From Alphaproteobacteria bacterium 65-37 (GTDB lineage: Bacteria > Pseudomonadota > Alphaproteobacteria > Reyranellales > Reyranellaceae): 64,000 nt of DNA. The notes under the pieces are model-generated. The model did no database searches. It was given only the letters and a program-made list of their open reading frames with translations, and was not told where the DNA came from. The stretch is taken from contig MKRV01000192.1 in assembly GCA_001897995.1 (NCBI GenBank), positions 1 to 64,000 on the forward strand, read 5' to 3'. Position numbers and translations under genes: made by a program. Positions 49,617-57,427 of the stretch are shown here, one piece after another. Within the stretch, counting starts at the first letter, position 1; the number at the start of each line of letters is the position of its first letter.

Positions 49617-50033
49617 ATGACGATCCAGCCTTATCTGTTCTTCAACGGCCGCTGTGAAGAAGCCCTCGAGTTCTACAAGAAGACGCTCGGCGCCAACGTC
49701 GAGATGATGATGCGCTTCAAGGAGAACCCTGACGCCGGCGCGGCACCCATGATGCCCAAGGACACCAACAAGATCATGCATGCCAGCATGCGCATCGGCG
49801 ATGCGCAGGTGATGTGCTCCGACGGCATGGAGCACGACAAGCCCAACTTCCAGGGCTTCTCGCTGTCGCTGACGGTCGCCAGCGAAGCCGAGGCCGACAA
49901 GGCCTTCAATGCACTGGCCAAGGAAGGCCAGATCCAGATGCCGATCGGCAAGACCTTCTTCTCGCCACGCTTCGGCGTGGTCGCCGACAAGTTCGGCGTG
50001 TCCTGGATGGTGATCGTTCCCGGCGAGATGTGA
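49617..50033 (+). CDS. VOC family protein, PhnB-like
   Basis: A 138-residue glyoxalase-fold protein of the PhnB/DUF1338-like group: MTIQPYLFFNGRCEEALEFYKKTLGA, HASMRIGDAQVMCSDG and the C-terminal FFSPRFGVVADKFGVSWMVIV. PhnB-like VOC proteins have no settled function. AAGGAGGAAGC precedes the ATG. Last gene of the run beginning with the SRPBCC gene; a large hairpin follows. Confidence 0.92.
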   Translation: MTIQPYLFFNGRCEEALEFYKKTLGANVEMMMRFKENPDAGAAPMMPKDTNKIMHASMRIGDAQVMCSDGMEHDKPNFQGFSLSLTVASEAEADKAFNALAKEGQIQMPIGKTFFSPRFGVVADKFGVSWMVIVPGEM

Positions 50034-50070
50034 TCTGCGTGCGCCCCTGAGACAACGTCGATCTCGGGGC

Positions 50071-50100
50071 GGCCCCAGATATGGGCTCCTATCTGGGGCC
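50071..50100. terminator. Hairpin between convergent VOC and lipoprotein genes
   Basis: GGCCCCAGATA (50071-50081) and TATCTGGGGCC (50090-50100) form an 11-bp perfect stem with an 8-nt loop. No U-run follows on either strand. The outer half of the stem, GGCCCC, is the same as in the petABC terminator. Confidence 0.6.
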
Positions 50101-50111
50101 GAGCACGCGGT

Positions 50112-50561
50112 CTAACGGATCTCCTGGGCGCGCTTGCCGCCCATGACCGCTTTCTGCCCTTGCTCGACATTGACTTCGAATACGGCACATCGTGGCTGCA
50201 TGACACCCATCCGCATCGCGACCTCGACGTAGCGGGTCTCGCCCGCTGCTATCCCTACTATCTTGGAATCCGAACCTTCGCCGGCGCTGCAACGCATGTC
50301 GTACTGGCCAGGCTCGACATCGACCAAGAACCAAGTATCGGCAGCCAGTGCGCCGAGCGCCCGTTGGCCCATGGTCACGTTGACTGAGTAGGCCGCCCCA
50401 AACACCGACTCGCGGTAGACGTAGAAGCTGGCCTTCTCGGGCGGAGGCGGCTGGAAGCGCTTGCCTTGGGCATCGAGATCGGTGGGTGCCATCGGAACGG
50501 AAGCACATCCCGACAGCGCCGCCAGAGAAGCCAGAGCAACCCAGCGTAAGACTCCCATCAT
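50112..50561 (-). CDS. Small DUF2846-like lipoprotein
   Basis: A 149-residue protein whose leader MMGVLRWVALASLAALSGC ends in a lipobox (ALSGC). The mature part has SFYVYRESVFGAAYSVNVTMGQRALGALAADTWFLVDVEPGQYDMRC, like the DUF2846 domain of small outer-membrane lipoproteins, and a C-terminal strand VFEVNVEQGQKAVM. Start may be either of two adjacent ATGs. Function unknown. Convergent with the VOC gene. Confidence 0.8.
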   Translation of the reverse strand: MMGVLRWVALASLAALSGCASVPMAPTDLDAQGKRFQPPPPEKASFYVYRESVFGAAYSVNVTMGQRALGALAADTWFLVDVEPGQYDMRCSAGEGSDSKIVGIAAGETRYVEVAMRMGVMQPRCAVFEVNVEQGQKAVMGGKRAQEIR

Positions 50562-50656
50562 GTACCAATCCCGACGGTTGTATGTCGTCGGGACAGTATC
50601 CTCAGTCAGAGGCGATGGCCAGAGTGCTTTTGAGCAAGTCGAGCTGATCGTCTGCC

Positions 50657-51889
50657 TCAGTCACCCTTGTCCACGTTGGCGCTGCGCAGCGGGACGCCGA
50701 ATTCGCGGCGGCAGACTTCGGCCAGAACCTCGACGCCTTTCCTGATCGTCTCGGGCTCGGGGTTGGCGAAGCAGAGGCGCAGGCGCGAGCGGGCATAGTC
50801 CTTGTTGGTCGACCATTCCTGACCGGGGTTCAGCGACACGCCGGCGGCCAGCGCCGCTTGCGCGAGCTTGGTCGTGTCGACCTGATCGGGCAGCTTGATC
50901 CAGAGGTAGATGCCGCCTTCGGGATCGCCGAATTCGGCGGCAGTGCCGAACTGCTCGGCCAGCGCCTCACGCAAGGCCTGCTGCTTGGCCGACAGCGCCT
51001 TGTTGAGCTTGGGCACATGCTGCGCGAAGTGCTGCTTGCAGAACTCCGCCAGCACCATCTGCTCCAGCGCGCCGGAGCCGGCATCCTGCTTGAGCCCGAG
51101 AATGCGGCCGAGGATGTCCCATTTGGCGACGATGTAGCCGACGCGCAGCGCCGGCGCGATCGACTTGGAGAAGGAGCCGATATGGATCACGCCTTCGCCG
51201 CCGGCCAGGGCGTAGAGCGATGTCGGTCGCGTGCCGCTCCAGATCAGGTCGGAATAGCACTCGTCCTCGAAGATCATGACGCCGTATTTGGCGGCCAGCG
51301 CGATCAGCGCGCGGCGGCGGGCCTCGCCCATGATGGCGCCGGTCGGGTTCTGCACCGTCGGGATGGTGTAGATGTACTTGGGCGTCACGCCCTTCTTCTT
51401 CAGCTCTTCGAGCTTCGCCTCCAGCACGTCGAGCCGCAGACCTTCGTCGTCGAGCGGGATGCCGACCACGTTGGCGCCGATCTTGTTCAGCTTGGTGAGC
51501 GCGCCGCCATAAGTCTCCTGCTCGATCAGCACCGTGTCGCCCTTGGCGACCAGCAGGCTGTTGATCAGGTCGAGCCCCTGCATGGAGCCGGAGGTGATCA
51601 GGATCTCGTCCGGCGAGCAGTCGATGCCGGCATGCCCCTTGAGCTTGCCGGCCAGGAACTCGCGCAACGGGCGGTACCCGAGCGGGCCGCTGTTCAGCCC
51701 GTAGGTCGCGAGCGTCGCGCCCTCGCGCTTCAGCACCGCGGTCGCCGCCGCGATCAGCGCGTCGACCGGCACGTGCTTGGCGTCGTTGTGACCGCCGATG
51801 AAATTGTACTTCGGGAAGCCGTTCCACTTGACCGCGGGGGCCGGTGTGCCGGGTGCCAGCAGGGGCGTGAAATCGAACGGTGCAGTCAT
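50657..51889 (-). CDS. PLP-dependent aminotransferase, class I/II (2-aminoadipate aminotransferase-like)
   Basis: A 410-residue fold-type I aminotransferase without the GntR domain of MocR proteins. The PLP lysine is Lys242 in SFSKSIAPALRVGY, Asp209 in FEDECYSDL holds the ring nitrogen, and ITSGSMQGLDLINSLL and TVQNPTGAIM are typical of the LysN/2-aminoadipate group. The C-terminal arginine that binds the substrate carboxylate is in YARSRLRLCFANP. It follows the FMN glutamate-synthase-like gene in the same direction. Confidence 0.92.
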   Translation of the reverse strand: MTAPFDFTPLLAPGTPAPAVKWNGFPKYNFIGGHNDAKHVPVDALIAAATAVLKREGATLATYGLNSGPLGYRPLREFLAGKLKGHAGIDCSPDEILITSGSMQGLDLINSLLVAKGDTVLIEQETYGGALTKLNKIGANVVGIPLDDEGLRLDVLEAKLEELKKKGVTPKYIYTIPTVQNPTGAIMGEARRRALIALAAKYGVMIFEDECYSDLIWSGTRPTSLYALAGGEGVIHIGSFSKSIAPALRVGYIVAKWDILGRILGLKQDAGSGALEQMVLAEFCKQHFAQHVPKLNKALSAKQQALREALAEQFGTAAEFGDPEGGIYLWIKLPDQVDTTKLAQAALAAGVSLNPGQEWSTNKDYARSRLRLCFANPEPETIRKGVEVLAEVCRREFGVPLRSANVDKGD

Positions 51890-51904
51890 GACGTTTCCTC
51901 GTTT

Positions 51905-51928
51905 GGTTGACCCATTGCTGGGCCAACC
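51905..51928 (-). promoter_or_regulatory. Hairpin in the leader of the aminotransferase gene
   Basis: GGTTG/CAACC and CCA/TGG pair around a 4-nt loop with a 2x2 internal loop, 16 bp upstream of the aminotransferase ATG. A second small dyad, TGATT...AATCA, overlaps the stop of the upstream gene. Possibly an RNA processing or attenuation structure. Confidence 0.35.
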
Positions 51929-51957
51929 AGGGGGATGGTGCAACTGATTTGGCCGAA

Positions 51958-53577
51958 TCAGGCCGTCGCGCGGAACGAATGCGGGTCGGCCATATCCCAG
52001 GGGATCCGCCAGCGCGGATTGCCCGAGCCCGCGACCAGCTCCCCGTCCGACAGGGAGGGGTAGATGTCGGCATAGGTCAGCACCTCGGCGGGCGCGACGC
52101 GGCGCGAGATATGGATCGGCTTGAATTCCTGCGGATGGTCTAGGCCGGCGGCGGCGGTCAGCTCGGCCAGCTCGTGCAGGGTGGCGCGGTGGAAGTTGTA
52201 GACCCGTTCCGTCTTGTCGGGCACGACCAGCGCCTTCTGGCGGCTGGGATTCTGCGTCGCCACGCCGACCGGGCAGCGATCGGTATGGCAGGACTGCGAC
52301 TGGATGCAGCCGACGGCGAACATGAAGCCGCGGGCCGAGTTGCACCAGTCGGCGCCCAGCGCCATGGCGCGCACGATGTCGAAGGCGGTGATGATCTTGC
52401 CGGCGACACCGAGCTTGATGCGATCGCGTGCCCCGATGCCGATCAGCGCATTGTGCACGAAGTAGAGGCCCTGCCGCATCGGCTTGCCGATATGATCGAT
52501 GAACTCCATCGGCGCGGCGCCGGTGCCGCCCTCCTTGCCGTCGACCACGATGAAGTCGGGATAGATGCCGGTTTCGAGCATCGCCTTGCAGATAGCGAGG
52601 AACTCCCATTCGTGACCCAGGCAGAGCTTGAAGCCGGCCGGCTTGCCGCCGGAGAGGCGGCGCATCTCGGCGATGAAGTGCATCATCTCGACGGGAGTCG
52701 AGAAGGCCGAATGCTGCGACGGCGAGATGCAGTCCTGGCCCACCGGCACGCCGCGGGTCAGCGCGATCTCCGGGCTTACCTTGGGGGCGGGCAGCACGCC
52801 GCCATGGCCGGGCTTGGCCCCTTGGCTGAGCTTCAGCTCGACCATCTTGATCTGGTCGGAGGCCGCCACTTCGGCAAACTTCTCTGGGCTGAATGTGCCG
52901 TCGGGATTGCGGGCGCCGAAATAGCCCGAGCCGATCTCCCAGATGATGTCGCCGCCGTTCTCGCGGTGATAGGGGCTGAAGCCGCCCTCACCGGTGTCGT
53001 GCGCGAAGCCGCCGCGCCTGGCGCCGCCGTTCAGGGCGCGGATGGCGTTGGCGCTGAGCGCCCCGAAGCTCATGGCCGAGATGTTGAACACCGAGGCCGA
53101 GTAGGGCTTGGCGCAATCCGGACCGCCGATCGTGATCCGGAAGGGATCCTTGGTGAGCGGCCGCGGCGCGATCGAATGGGCCATCCATTCGTAGCCGATG
53201 CTGTAGACGTCGTAGGTCGTGCCGAACGGACGCACGTCAAGGGTCTTCTTGGCGCGCTGGTAGACCACGGCGCGCCGATCGCGTGGGAAGGGCATGCCGT
53301 CCTTGTCGCCCTCGAAGAAGTACTGCCGCATCTCCGGGCGGATCTCCTCGAAGATGAAGCGCAGATGGGCGGCGACTGGATAGTTGCGCAGGATCGAGTG
53401 GCCGGTCTGGTTGAGGTCGTGGATGCCGACCGCCGTCAAGAAGGCTGCAACGATGAAGCAGATGGCCAGGACGGGGTGCGGGTCGGCGATCCAGGCGATC
53501 CCGAACACCGGAACCGCAAGGATACACAGGGTGAAAGTGATGAAGCGTGGCGTGAAAGGCAGCAGCAGGGGTGGCAT
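51958..53577 (-). CDS. FMN-binding glutamate synthase family protein
   Basis: A 539-residue protein with two N-terminal hydrophobic helices (FITFTLCILAVPVFGIAWIA and LAICFIVAAFLTAVGI) and a large-subunit glutamate synthase FMN domain: FNISAMSFGALSANAIRALN, FAHDTGEGGFSPYHRENGGDIIWEIGSGYFGAR, KPGHGGVLPAPKVS, FIVVDGKEGGTGAAPMEF and a cysteine cluster CIQSQSCHTDRCPVGVAT for a 3Fe-4S centre. It lacks the amidotransferase and FAD subunits, so it is not a full glutamate synthase; the role of these membrane-linked forms is unknown. GAGGAGG precedes the ATG. Confidence 0.92.
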   Translation of the reverse strand: MPPLLLPFTPRFITFTLCILAVPVFGIAWIADPHPVLAICFIVAAFLTAVGIHDLNQTGHSILRNYPVAAHLRFIFEEIRPEMRQYFFEGDKDGMPFPRDRRAVVYQRAKKTLDVRPFGTTYDVYSIGYEWMAHSIAPRPLTKDPFRITIGGPDCAKPYSASVFNISAMSFGALSANAIRALNGGARRGGFAHDTGEGGFSPYHRENGGDIIWEIGSGYFGARNPDGTFSPEKFAEVAASDQIKMVELKLSQGAKPGHGGVLPAPKVSPEIALTRGVPVGQDCISPSQHSAFSTPVEMMHFIAEMRRLSGGKPAGFKLCLGHEWEFLAICKAMLETGIYPDFIVVDGKEGGTGAAPMEFIDHIGKPMRQGLYFVHNALIGIGARDRIKLGVAGKIITAFDIVRAMALGADWCNSARGFMFAVGCIQSQSCHTDRCPVGVATQNPSRQKALVVPDKTERVYNFHRATLHELAELTAAAGLDHPQEFKPIHISRRVAPAEVLTYADIYPSLSDGELVAGSGNPRWRIPWDMADPHSFRATA

Positions 53578-53605
53578 CCAGTCCTCCTCGTGCCACCACC
53601 ATAGC

Positions 53606-53639
53606 CCAGTCAGGTGCGTTGGCCAGTCAGGTGCGTTCG
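53606..53639 (-). repeat. 17-bp tandem duplication across the modC stop codon
   Basis: CCAGTCAGGTGCGTTGG (53606-53622) and CCAGTCAGGTGCGTTCG (53623-53639) differ at one base. The stop of modC (minus strand, 53627-53629) is in the right-hand copy; the left copy repeats it in untranslated sequence before the next gene. Confidence 0.9.
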
Positions 53640-54688
53640 AACGATACGCTCTTGATGACGGCGTAGACCGGTCGGCCCGGCGCCAAGGCCAGGCGCTCGA
53701 CCGACTTGGCGGTGAGGCGCGCCACCAGCAGGGCGCCGTTGCAGTCGAGCCGCACGTCGGCCTGTGCACCGGCGACCGGTGTCACGGCAGCAACACGTCC
53801 GGGCAGTACGTTGAGGGCGCTGATCTCCTCGGGCGGCCGCAGGCTCAGCATGACGTCGCGTGCGCGGACATAAGCGCGGACAGGCGCTCCTTGCGGCACA
53901 TTGAGGCGCGGCACCTGCAACTCGCCGGCGACGGTGGTCAGCACGGAAAGCTCGAAGGCCGTGTCGTGACGGCTGACCATCGCGTCGAGGACGGAGCCGC
54001 CGTCGCTGGCGTCGACCAGCGGGAGGGTTTCGAGCACCGGACCGACGGCCGTCACCTTGCCGTCGGCCATGATCACGACGGTGGTCGCAAGCCGTGCCAC
54101 TTCGGCGACCGAATGGCTGACATAGAGGATCGGCACGCCGGCTTCGTCGCGCAGCCGCTCGATATAGGGGAGAATCTCGGCGCGGCGCGCCTCGTCGAGC
54201 GAGGCGAGCGGTTCGTCCATCAGCACGACCCGTGGCCGGGCGAGCAGTGCGCGACCGATCGCGACCCGCTGCTTTTCGCCACCCGAGAGCGAATCGGGCT
54301 GGCGGTCGAGCAGGTGTCCGATGCCCAGCAGGTCGACGACATGGTCGAGTTTGGCTGCTGCGCCGCCGTTGCCGCGCACGAACCAGCGACCGTAGAGGAG
54401 ATTGTGCCGCACGCTGAGATGCGGAAAGAGCCGACTGTCCTGGAAGACGTAACCGATGCGCCGGCGGTGCGTGGGCACGAACAGGCTGCACGCCGTATCG
54501 ACCAGCACCTGACCATCGACCACAACCTTGCCGCGCTGCGGCCGAATGAGGCCTCCCACGATATCGACGATGCTGGTCTTGCCCGAGCCGGAGCGACCGA
54601 ACAGCGCCGTCAGACCGGGAACCGCGGTGAAGTGCGCCTGAAGCCGAAAGCTGCCGCGCACATGTTCGACGTCGACCTCGAGGCTCAT
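53627..54688 (-). CDS. modC: Molybdate ABC transporter ATP-binding protein
   Basis: A 353-residue ABC ATPase. Walker A is LFGRSGSGKTSIVDI, the Q-loop is YVFQDSRLFPHLSV, the signature LSGGEKQRVAIGRALL, Walker B VVLMDEPLASLDEARR. The C-terminal TOBE domain (ISALNVLPGRVAAVTPVAGAQADVRLDCNGALLVARLT) is typical of ModC. It energises molybdate uptake. The start is the second copy of a duplicated start region; no modA is adjacent. Confidence 0.94.
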   Translation of the reverse strand: MSLEVDVEHVRGSFRLQAHFTAVPGLTALFGRSGSGKTSIVDIVGGLIRPQRGKVVVDGQVLVDTACSLFVPTHRRRIGYVFQDSRLFPHLSVRHNLLYGRWFVRGNGGAAAKLDHVVDLLGIGHLLDRQPDSLSGGEKQRVAIGRALLARPRVVLMDEPLASLDEARRAEILPYIERLRDEAGVPILYVSHSVAEVARLATTVVIMADGKVTAVGPVLETLPLVDASDGGSVLDAMVSRHDTAFELSVLTTVAGELQVPRLNVPQGAPVRAYVRARDVMLSLRPPEEISALNVLPGRVAAVTPVAGAQADVRLDCNGALLVARLTAKSVERLALAPGRPVYAVIKSVSFERT

Positions 54689-54708
54689 GAGGGGACTTCG
54701 AGGCTCAT
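54674..54708 (-). repeat. Duplicated modC start with coupled mini-ORF
   Basis: On the minus strand ATGAGCCTCGAAGTC (54708-54694) recurs 20 bp later as ATGAGCCTCGAGGTC, the true modC start (54688). The first copy gives the mini-ORF MSLEVPS: its ATG overlaps the modB stop (ATGA) and its TGA overlaps the modC ATG (ATGA). The repeat length of 20 puts the two copies in different frames. Confidence 0.9.
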
Positions 54709-55391
54709 GCGGTCTGCCGTCGTGCGCCGATGCGCCGAGCCAGCAGTTCCGACCCCAGGAGCGCCAGCATGGAGATCGCGATCGATACCAGGGTGAGGCG
54801 CATGGCGGCGGCGTCGCCCCCTGGCACCTGGGTCAGGGTATAGATCAGTGACGGCAGGGTTTGCGTTTCGCCTGGAATGTTCGAGACGAAGGTGATGGTG
54901 GCGCCGAACTCGCCCATCGATTTGGCGAATCCCAGGATGGCGCCGGCGATGATGCCCGGCAGGCAGAGCGGCAGCGTGACCGTGGCGAAGACCCAGAGCG
55001 GGCTCGCTCCCAGCGTGCCGGCGGCCGACTCGAGACGGCGGTCGACCGCTTCGATGGACAGGCGAATGGCGCGCACCATCAGCGGAAAGCCCATGACGGC
55101 GCAGGCCAGCGCCGCGCCGGTCCAGCGGAAGGAGAAGACGATGCCGAACTCGTCCGCCAGAAAGGCGCCGATCGGCCCGCGCCGGCCGAAGGAGAGCAGC
55201 AGCAGGTAGCCGGTCACGACCGGCGGCAGGATCAGCGGCAGGTGAACCAGCGTGTCGAGCAGGCTCTTGCCCCAGAATTTGCCCCGCGCCAGCACCCAGG
55301 CGGTGGCGATGCCGAGCGGCAAGCTGGCCAAGGTCGCCGTCGTGGCGACCAGGAGACTCAGCCTTACCGCCGTCCACTCTTCCGCAGTCAT
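54705..55391 (-). CDS. modB: Molybdate ABC transporter permease
   Basis: A 228-residue permease with about five helices (for example LSLLVATTATLASLPLGIATAWVLA and LPLILPPVVTGYLLLLSF). The EAA loop that docks on ModC is KSMGEFGATITFVSNIPGETQTLPSLIY, characteristic of ModB. Its stop overlaps the mini-ORF ATG leading into modC. It follows msrQ by 12 bp. The periplasmic binding protein ModA is not encoded in the window. Confidence 0.94.
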   Translation of the reverse strand: MTAEEWTAVRLSLLVATTATLASLPLGIATAWVLARGKFWGKSLLDTLVHLPLILPPVVTGYLLLLSFGRRGPIGAFLADEFGIVFSFRWTGAALACAVMGFPLMVRAIRLSIEAVDRRLESAAGTLGASPLWVFATVTLPLCLPGIIAGAILGFAKSMGEFGATITFVSNIPGETQTLPSLIYTLTQVPGGDAAAMRLTLVSIAISMLALLGSELLARRIGARRQTA

Positions 55392-55403
55392 ATCCTCTTC
55401 CGG

Positions 55404-56261
55404 TCAGGAAGTCGGTATAGTCTGTCGGATATAGCGCCCCGTCCAGAGCCTGTTCGCCGCGGCAATGCCACGACGGAGCGCCACCAGCACGATCACCAGC
55501 AGCGAGACGGCCAACACCTGATGGGCGGGCCGCGGCACCAGGTCGAGATCGATGTTGGCCGCCAGCACGCGCAGGGGATCGATCTTGTTGACGAGCCCAT
55601 ACCACGTCGCCTCGATGACGACGGTGCCGAGGGTGGCGGCGCCGGCAAGCAGGAAGAGGCCGGCGAAGCTGGTTCGTAGCTTCGGCGGAAAGAGCCGCCA
55701 CAGCATCAGCCACAGGAAGAGGCCGGCGGCGAAGGCGGCATCGCCGATCTTGACCTTGGATTGGATGAAGAAATGCACCAGCGCCACGGCGACGGCCGGA
55801 TAGACCAGCCAGTGCAGGCGTTTCCAGTTGCGTTTCAGGCGCCGCTGCCAGCCGTTGGTCGAGGTGATGGCGAGCACCGTGAAGACCAGCAGCGCGGCAA
55901 AGCCGATCGTGAGGTAGAACCGCTTGGCGATCTCGGTCGCGACCACGATCAGGTTCCATTTCTGATCGAGCACGTAGATCAGGAGATGGGCGAGGGCATA
56001 GAGCGCGGCCGCGACGCCGACCCGCCGCCGGACTTGTGTGAGCGGCATCCAGTCGAACAGGGCGCGCGCCGGCGTGAGCGACAGCGACGTCAGCAGGAAG
56101 ACCACGGCCCAATCGCCCGTGACGTGCGTGGCAAGCGTCACGGTGCGCGGCTCGAGATCGCCGTTGTACCAGCGCCAGGCGAGCTCGAGAGCCGGCACGC
56201 AGAGGCCGACCAGGGTCACGAGCCTCAGCCAGAAGATGGTCTGTTGCGTGGACAGTCGCAT
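55404..56261 (-). CDS. msrQ: Haem-binding membrane subunit MsrQ of methionine sulfoxide reductase
   Basis: A 285-residue ferric-reductase-like protein. MsrQ hallmarks are THVTGDWAVVFLLTSLSLTPARALFDW, RRRVGVAAALYALAHLLIYVLDQKW, RFYLTIGFAALLVFTVLAITSTNGWQRRLKRNWKRLHWLVYPAVAVALVHFF, with conserved haem-ligand histidines. It passes electrons from the quinone pool or flavin to the molybdoenzyme MsrP, which repairs periplasmic methionine sulfoxide. It is longer than E. coli MsrQ, with two further C-terminal helices. No msrP is adjacent. Start ATG at 56261 chosen. Confidence 0.9.
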   Translation of the reverse strand: MRLSTQQTIFWLRLVTLVGLCVPALELAWRWYNGDLEPRTVTLATHVTGDWAVVFLLTSLSLTPARALFDWMPLTQVRRRVGVAAALYALAHLLIYVLDQKWNLIVVATEIAKRFYLTIGFAALLVFTVLAITSTNGWQRRLKRNWKRLHWLVYPAVAVALVHFFIQSKVKIGDAAFAAGLFLWLMLWRLFPPKLRTSFAGLFLLAGAATLGTVVIEATWYGLVNKIDPLRVLAANIDLDLVPRPAHQVLAVSLLVIVLVALRRGIAAANRLWTGRYIRQTIPTS

Positions 56262-56688
56262 GGTCACAGGTACGACCCTAGTCGATCCGCGGATCACGAG
56301 CGATCACCGCCGAGTCAAAGATGGTCAAAGAAATGTCATCTCTGATTGCCGAACAAAGCCGCGCAGAACCATGATGGGCAAGGATCGGCGTGCAGGCGGC
56401 CTGCGCCAAGCCTCCGATATGCGAGGCGATGCGAGGTTTCATCTTGGCAAAATTATTTGGGGTCTGGGAACACCACGCCACCATGTTGCGTTTAGCCGGC
56501 GTGGGAAGGGGGTAGCAGTCGGTGCGATGGTGAAGGAGTCAAAACGCTGCGGCGAGACGTCGTCATTGCCGCGCCGACTGCTTGAAAAAATCTCGATGCT
56601 GAACTGTTGAAACCTGATGCGCCGACACGTGCTTTCGCGGCCCGTCCGTTGCGTCAGCTCTCGTTTGCGCCTTGCAGCCAAGGAAACG
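56262..56688. other. 427-bp gene-free stretch
   Basis: This is the only gap over 300 bp. It has no convincing coding sequence on either strand and its base composition is patchy, with AT-richer parts around 56440-56460 and 56580-56610. A 33-bp direct repeat links its left part (56324-56356) to the end of the neighbouring gene (56677-56709). The upstream promoter of msrQ must lie here but I cannot point to it. Confidence 0.7.
56324..56356. repeat. Direct repeat copy A (decayed gene end)
   Basis: Matches 56677-56709 at 28 of 33 positions. Read on the minus strand it contains a decayed ALFGNQR-stop, the same C-terminus as the intact gene at 56689, plus the bases after its stop. It looks like a relic of a duplicated gene tail. 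Confidence 0.75.
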
Positions 56689-56709
56689 TCATCGCTGGTT
56701 GCCGAACAA
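56677..56709. repeat. Direct repeat copy B (end of the 56689 gene)
   Basis: The intact copy: minus-strand codons for LLFGNQR, the stop at 56689-56691 and 12 bp downstream. Five mismatches against copy A. Confidence 0.75.
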
Positions 56710-57366
56710 CAGCCGGTAGGTGCCGACGATAGGGGCAGCCTCGACGCCGAATGGCCGCAATTTCGTCATCGTGAACATGGAGCGCGCCGCCGCGCCGACG
56801 GCTGAAGCGTCCGCCCCCTCCAGCAGCGCCACCCATTCGGCCTCCTCGGCCCGGGGATGGTCCATGCTCTTGTTCTGCAAGGGCGCGTGCGCCACCTCGA
56901 GGTCGTTCTCACCGGCAGCAGCTCCCAGCATGCCGGGCCGCTGCACGACCGCGGGAAGGGCGGTCATGCTCAGCCATTCGACCAGCGCCTTGCGCCGTCG
57001 CGGATCGGGAACGAAGCGCACACAGGCCAGTACGCCGCCGATGCCGTGCGTCTGGTCGACCTGCATGCGCAGGGTCAGGCGATTGAAGTGCGTGAAGCGC
57101 GCCATCACGGCCTGGCTCCACTGCGTCTGGTTGGCGAGCAGCTTCAGATAGTCCGGCGTCGCGAGATCGGCGACACTGTCGCATTCGTAGGTCGCGAGAT
57201 ATTTCGGGGTCGCCCGCACCGCGACGTAGCGGCGGGCGCGGTGGAAGCCGGGCAGGTTCACGCGCTCGTCGATATGCTCGCGGTTGTACCACTCGTTGAA
57301 GTCCCGCTCGTCGCGCGCCGACACCTCGGTCAGCGTGATCAGCATTCCCTTGCCGTGGAGGGGCAT
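56689..57366 (-). CDS. Uncharacterised EthD/DUF4286-like dimeric alpha-beta barrel protein
   Basis: A 225-residue protein. The N-terminal half resembles small ferredoxin-like barrels such as EthD and DUF4286: LITLTEVSARDERDFNEWYNREHIDERVNLPGFHRARRYVAV, with LATYECDSVADLATPDYLKLL; the second half repeats the fold weakly (LACVRFVPDPRRRKALVEWL). Its mate, the enolase-superfamily gene, is divergent and followed by a NIPSNAP gene of similar fold, so all three may serve one catabolic pathway. Start at 57366 preferred to an ATG nine codons upstream. Function unknown. Confidence 0.8.
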   Translation of the reverse strand: MPLHGKGMLITLTEVSARDERDFNEWYNREHIDERVNLPGFHRARRYVAVRATPKYLATYECDSVADLATPDYLKLLANQTQWSQAVMARFTHFNRLTLRMQVDQTHGIGGVLACVRFVPDPRRRKALVEWLSMTALPAVVQRPGMLGAAAGENDLEVAHAPLQNKSMDHPRAEEAEWVALLEGADASAVGAAARSMFTMTKLRPFGVEAAPIVGTYRLLFGNQR

Positions 57367-57374
57367 CGTTTCAT

Positions 57375-57417
57375 CCCGCGGTGGCCAGCCCATAGTCTAT
57401 GCTGGCAGCCCCGCGGG
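57375..57417. promoter_or_regulatory. Large nested dyad in the divergent promoter
   Basis: Outer arms CCCGCGG (57375-57381) and CCGCGGG (57411-57417), middle arms GCCAG and CTGGC, inner arms CATAG and CTATG, all centred near T57396. The right outer arm touches the GGGAGGAAC ribosome binding site of the plus-strand gene. The 61-bp gap must hold promoters for both genes, so a regulator binding here could control both. Confidence 0.65.
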
Positions 57418-57427
57418 AGGAACCATC

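Noticed and set aside
56278-56681. Short minus-strand frames of 68 and 80 codons in the gene-free gap
   Set aside because: No ribosome binding site, no motif, and one overlaps the decayed repeat; likely chance frames.
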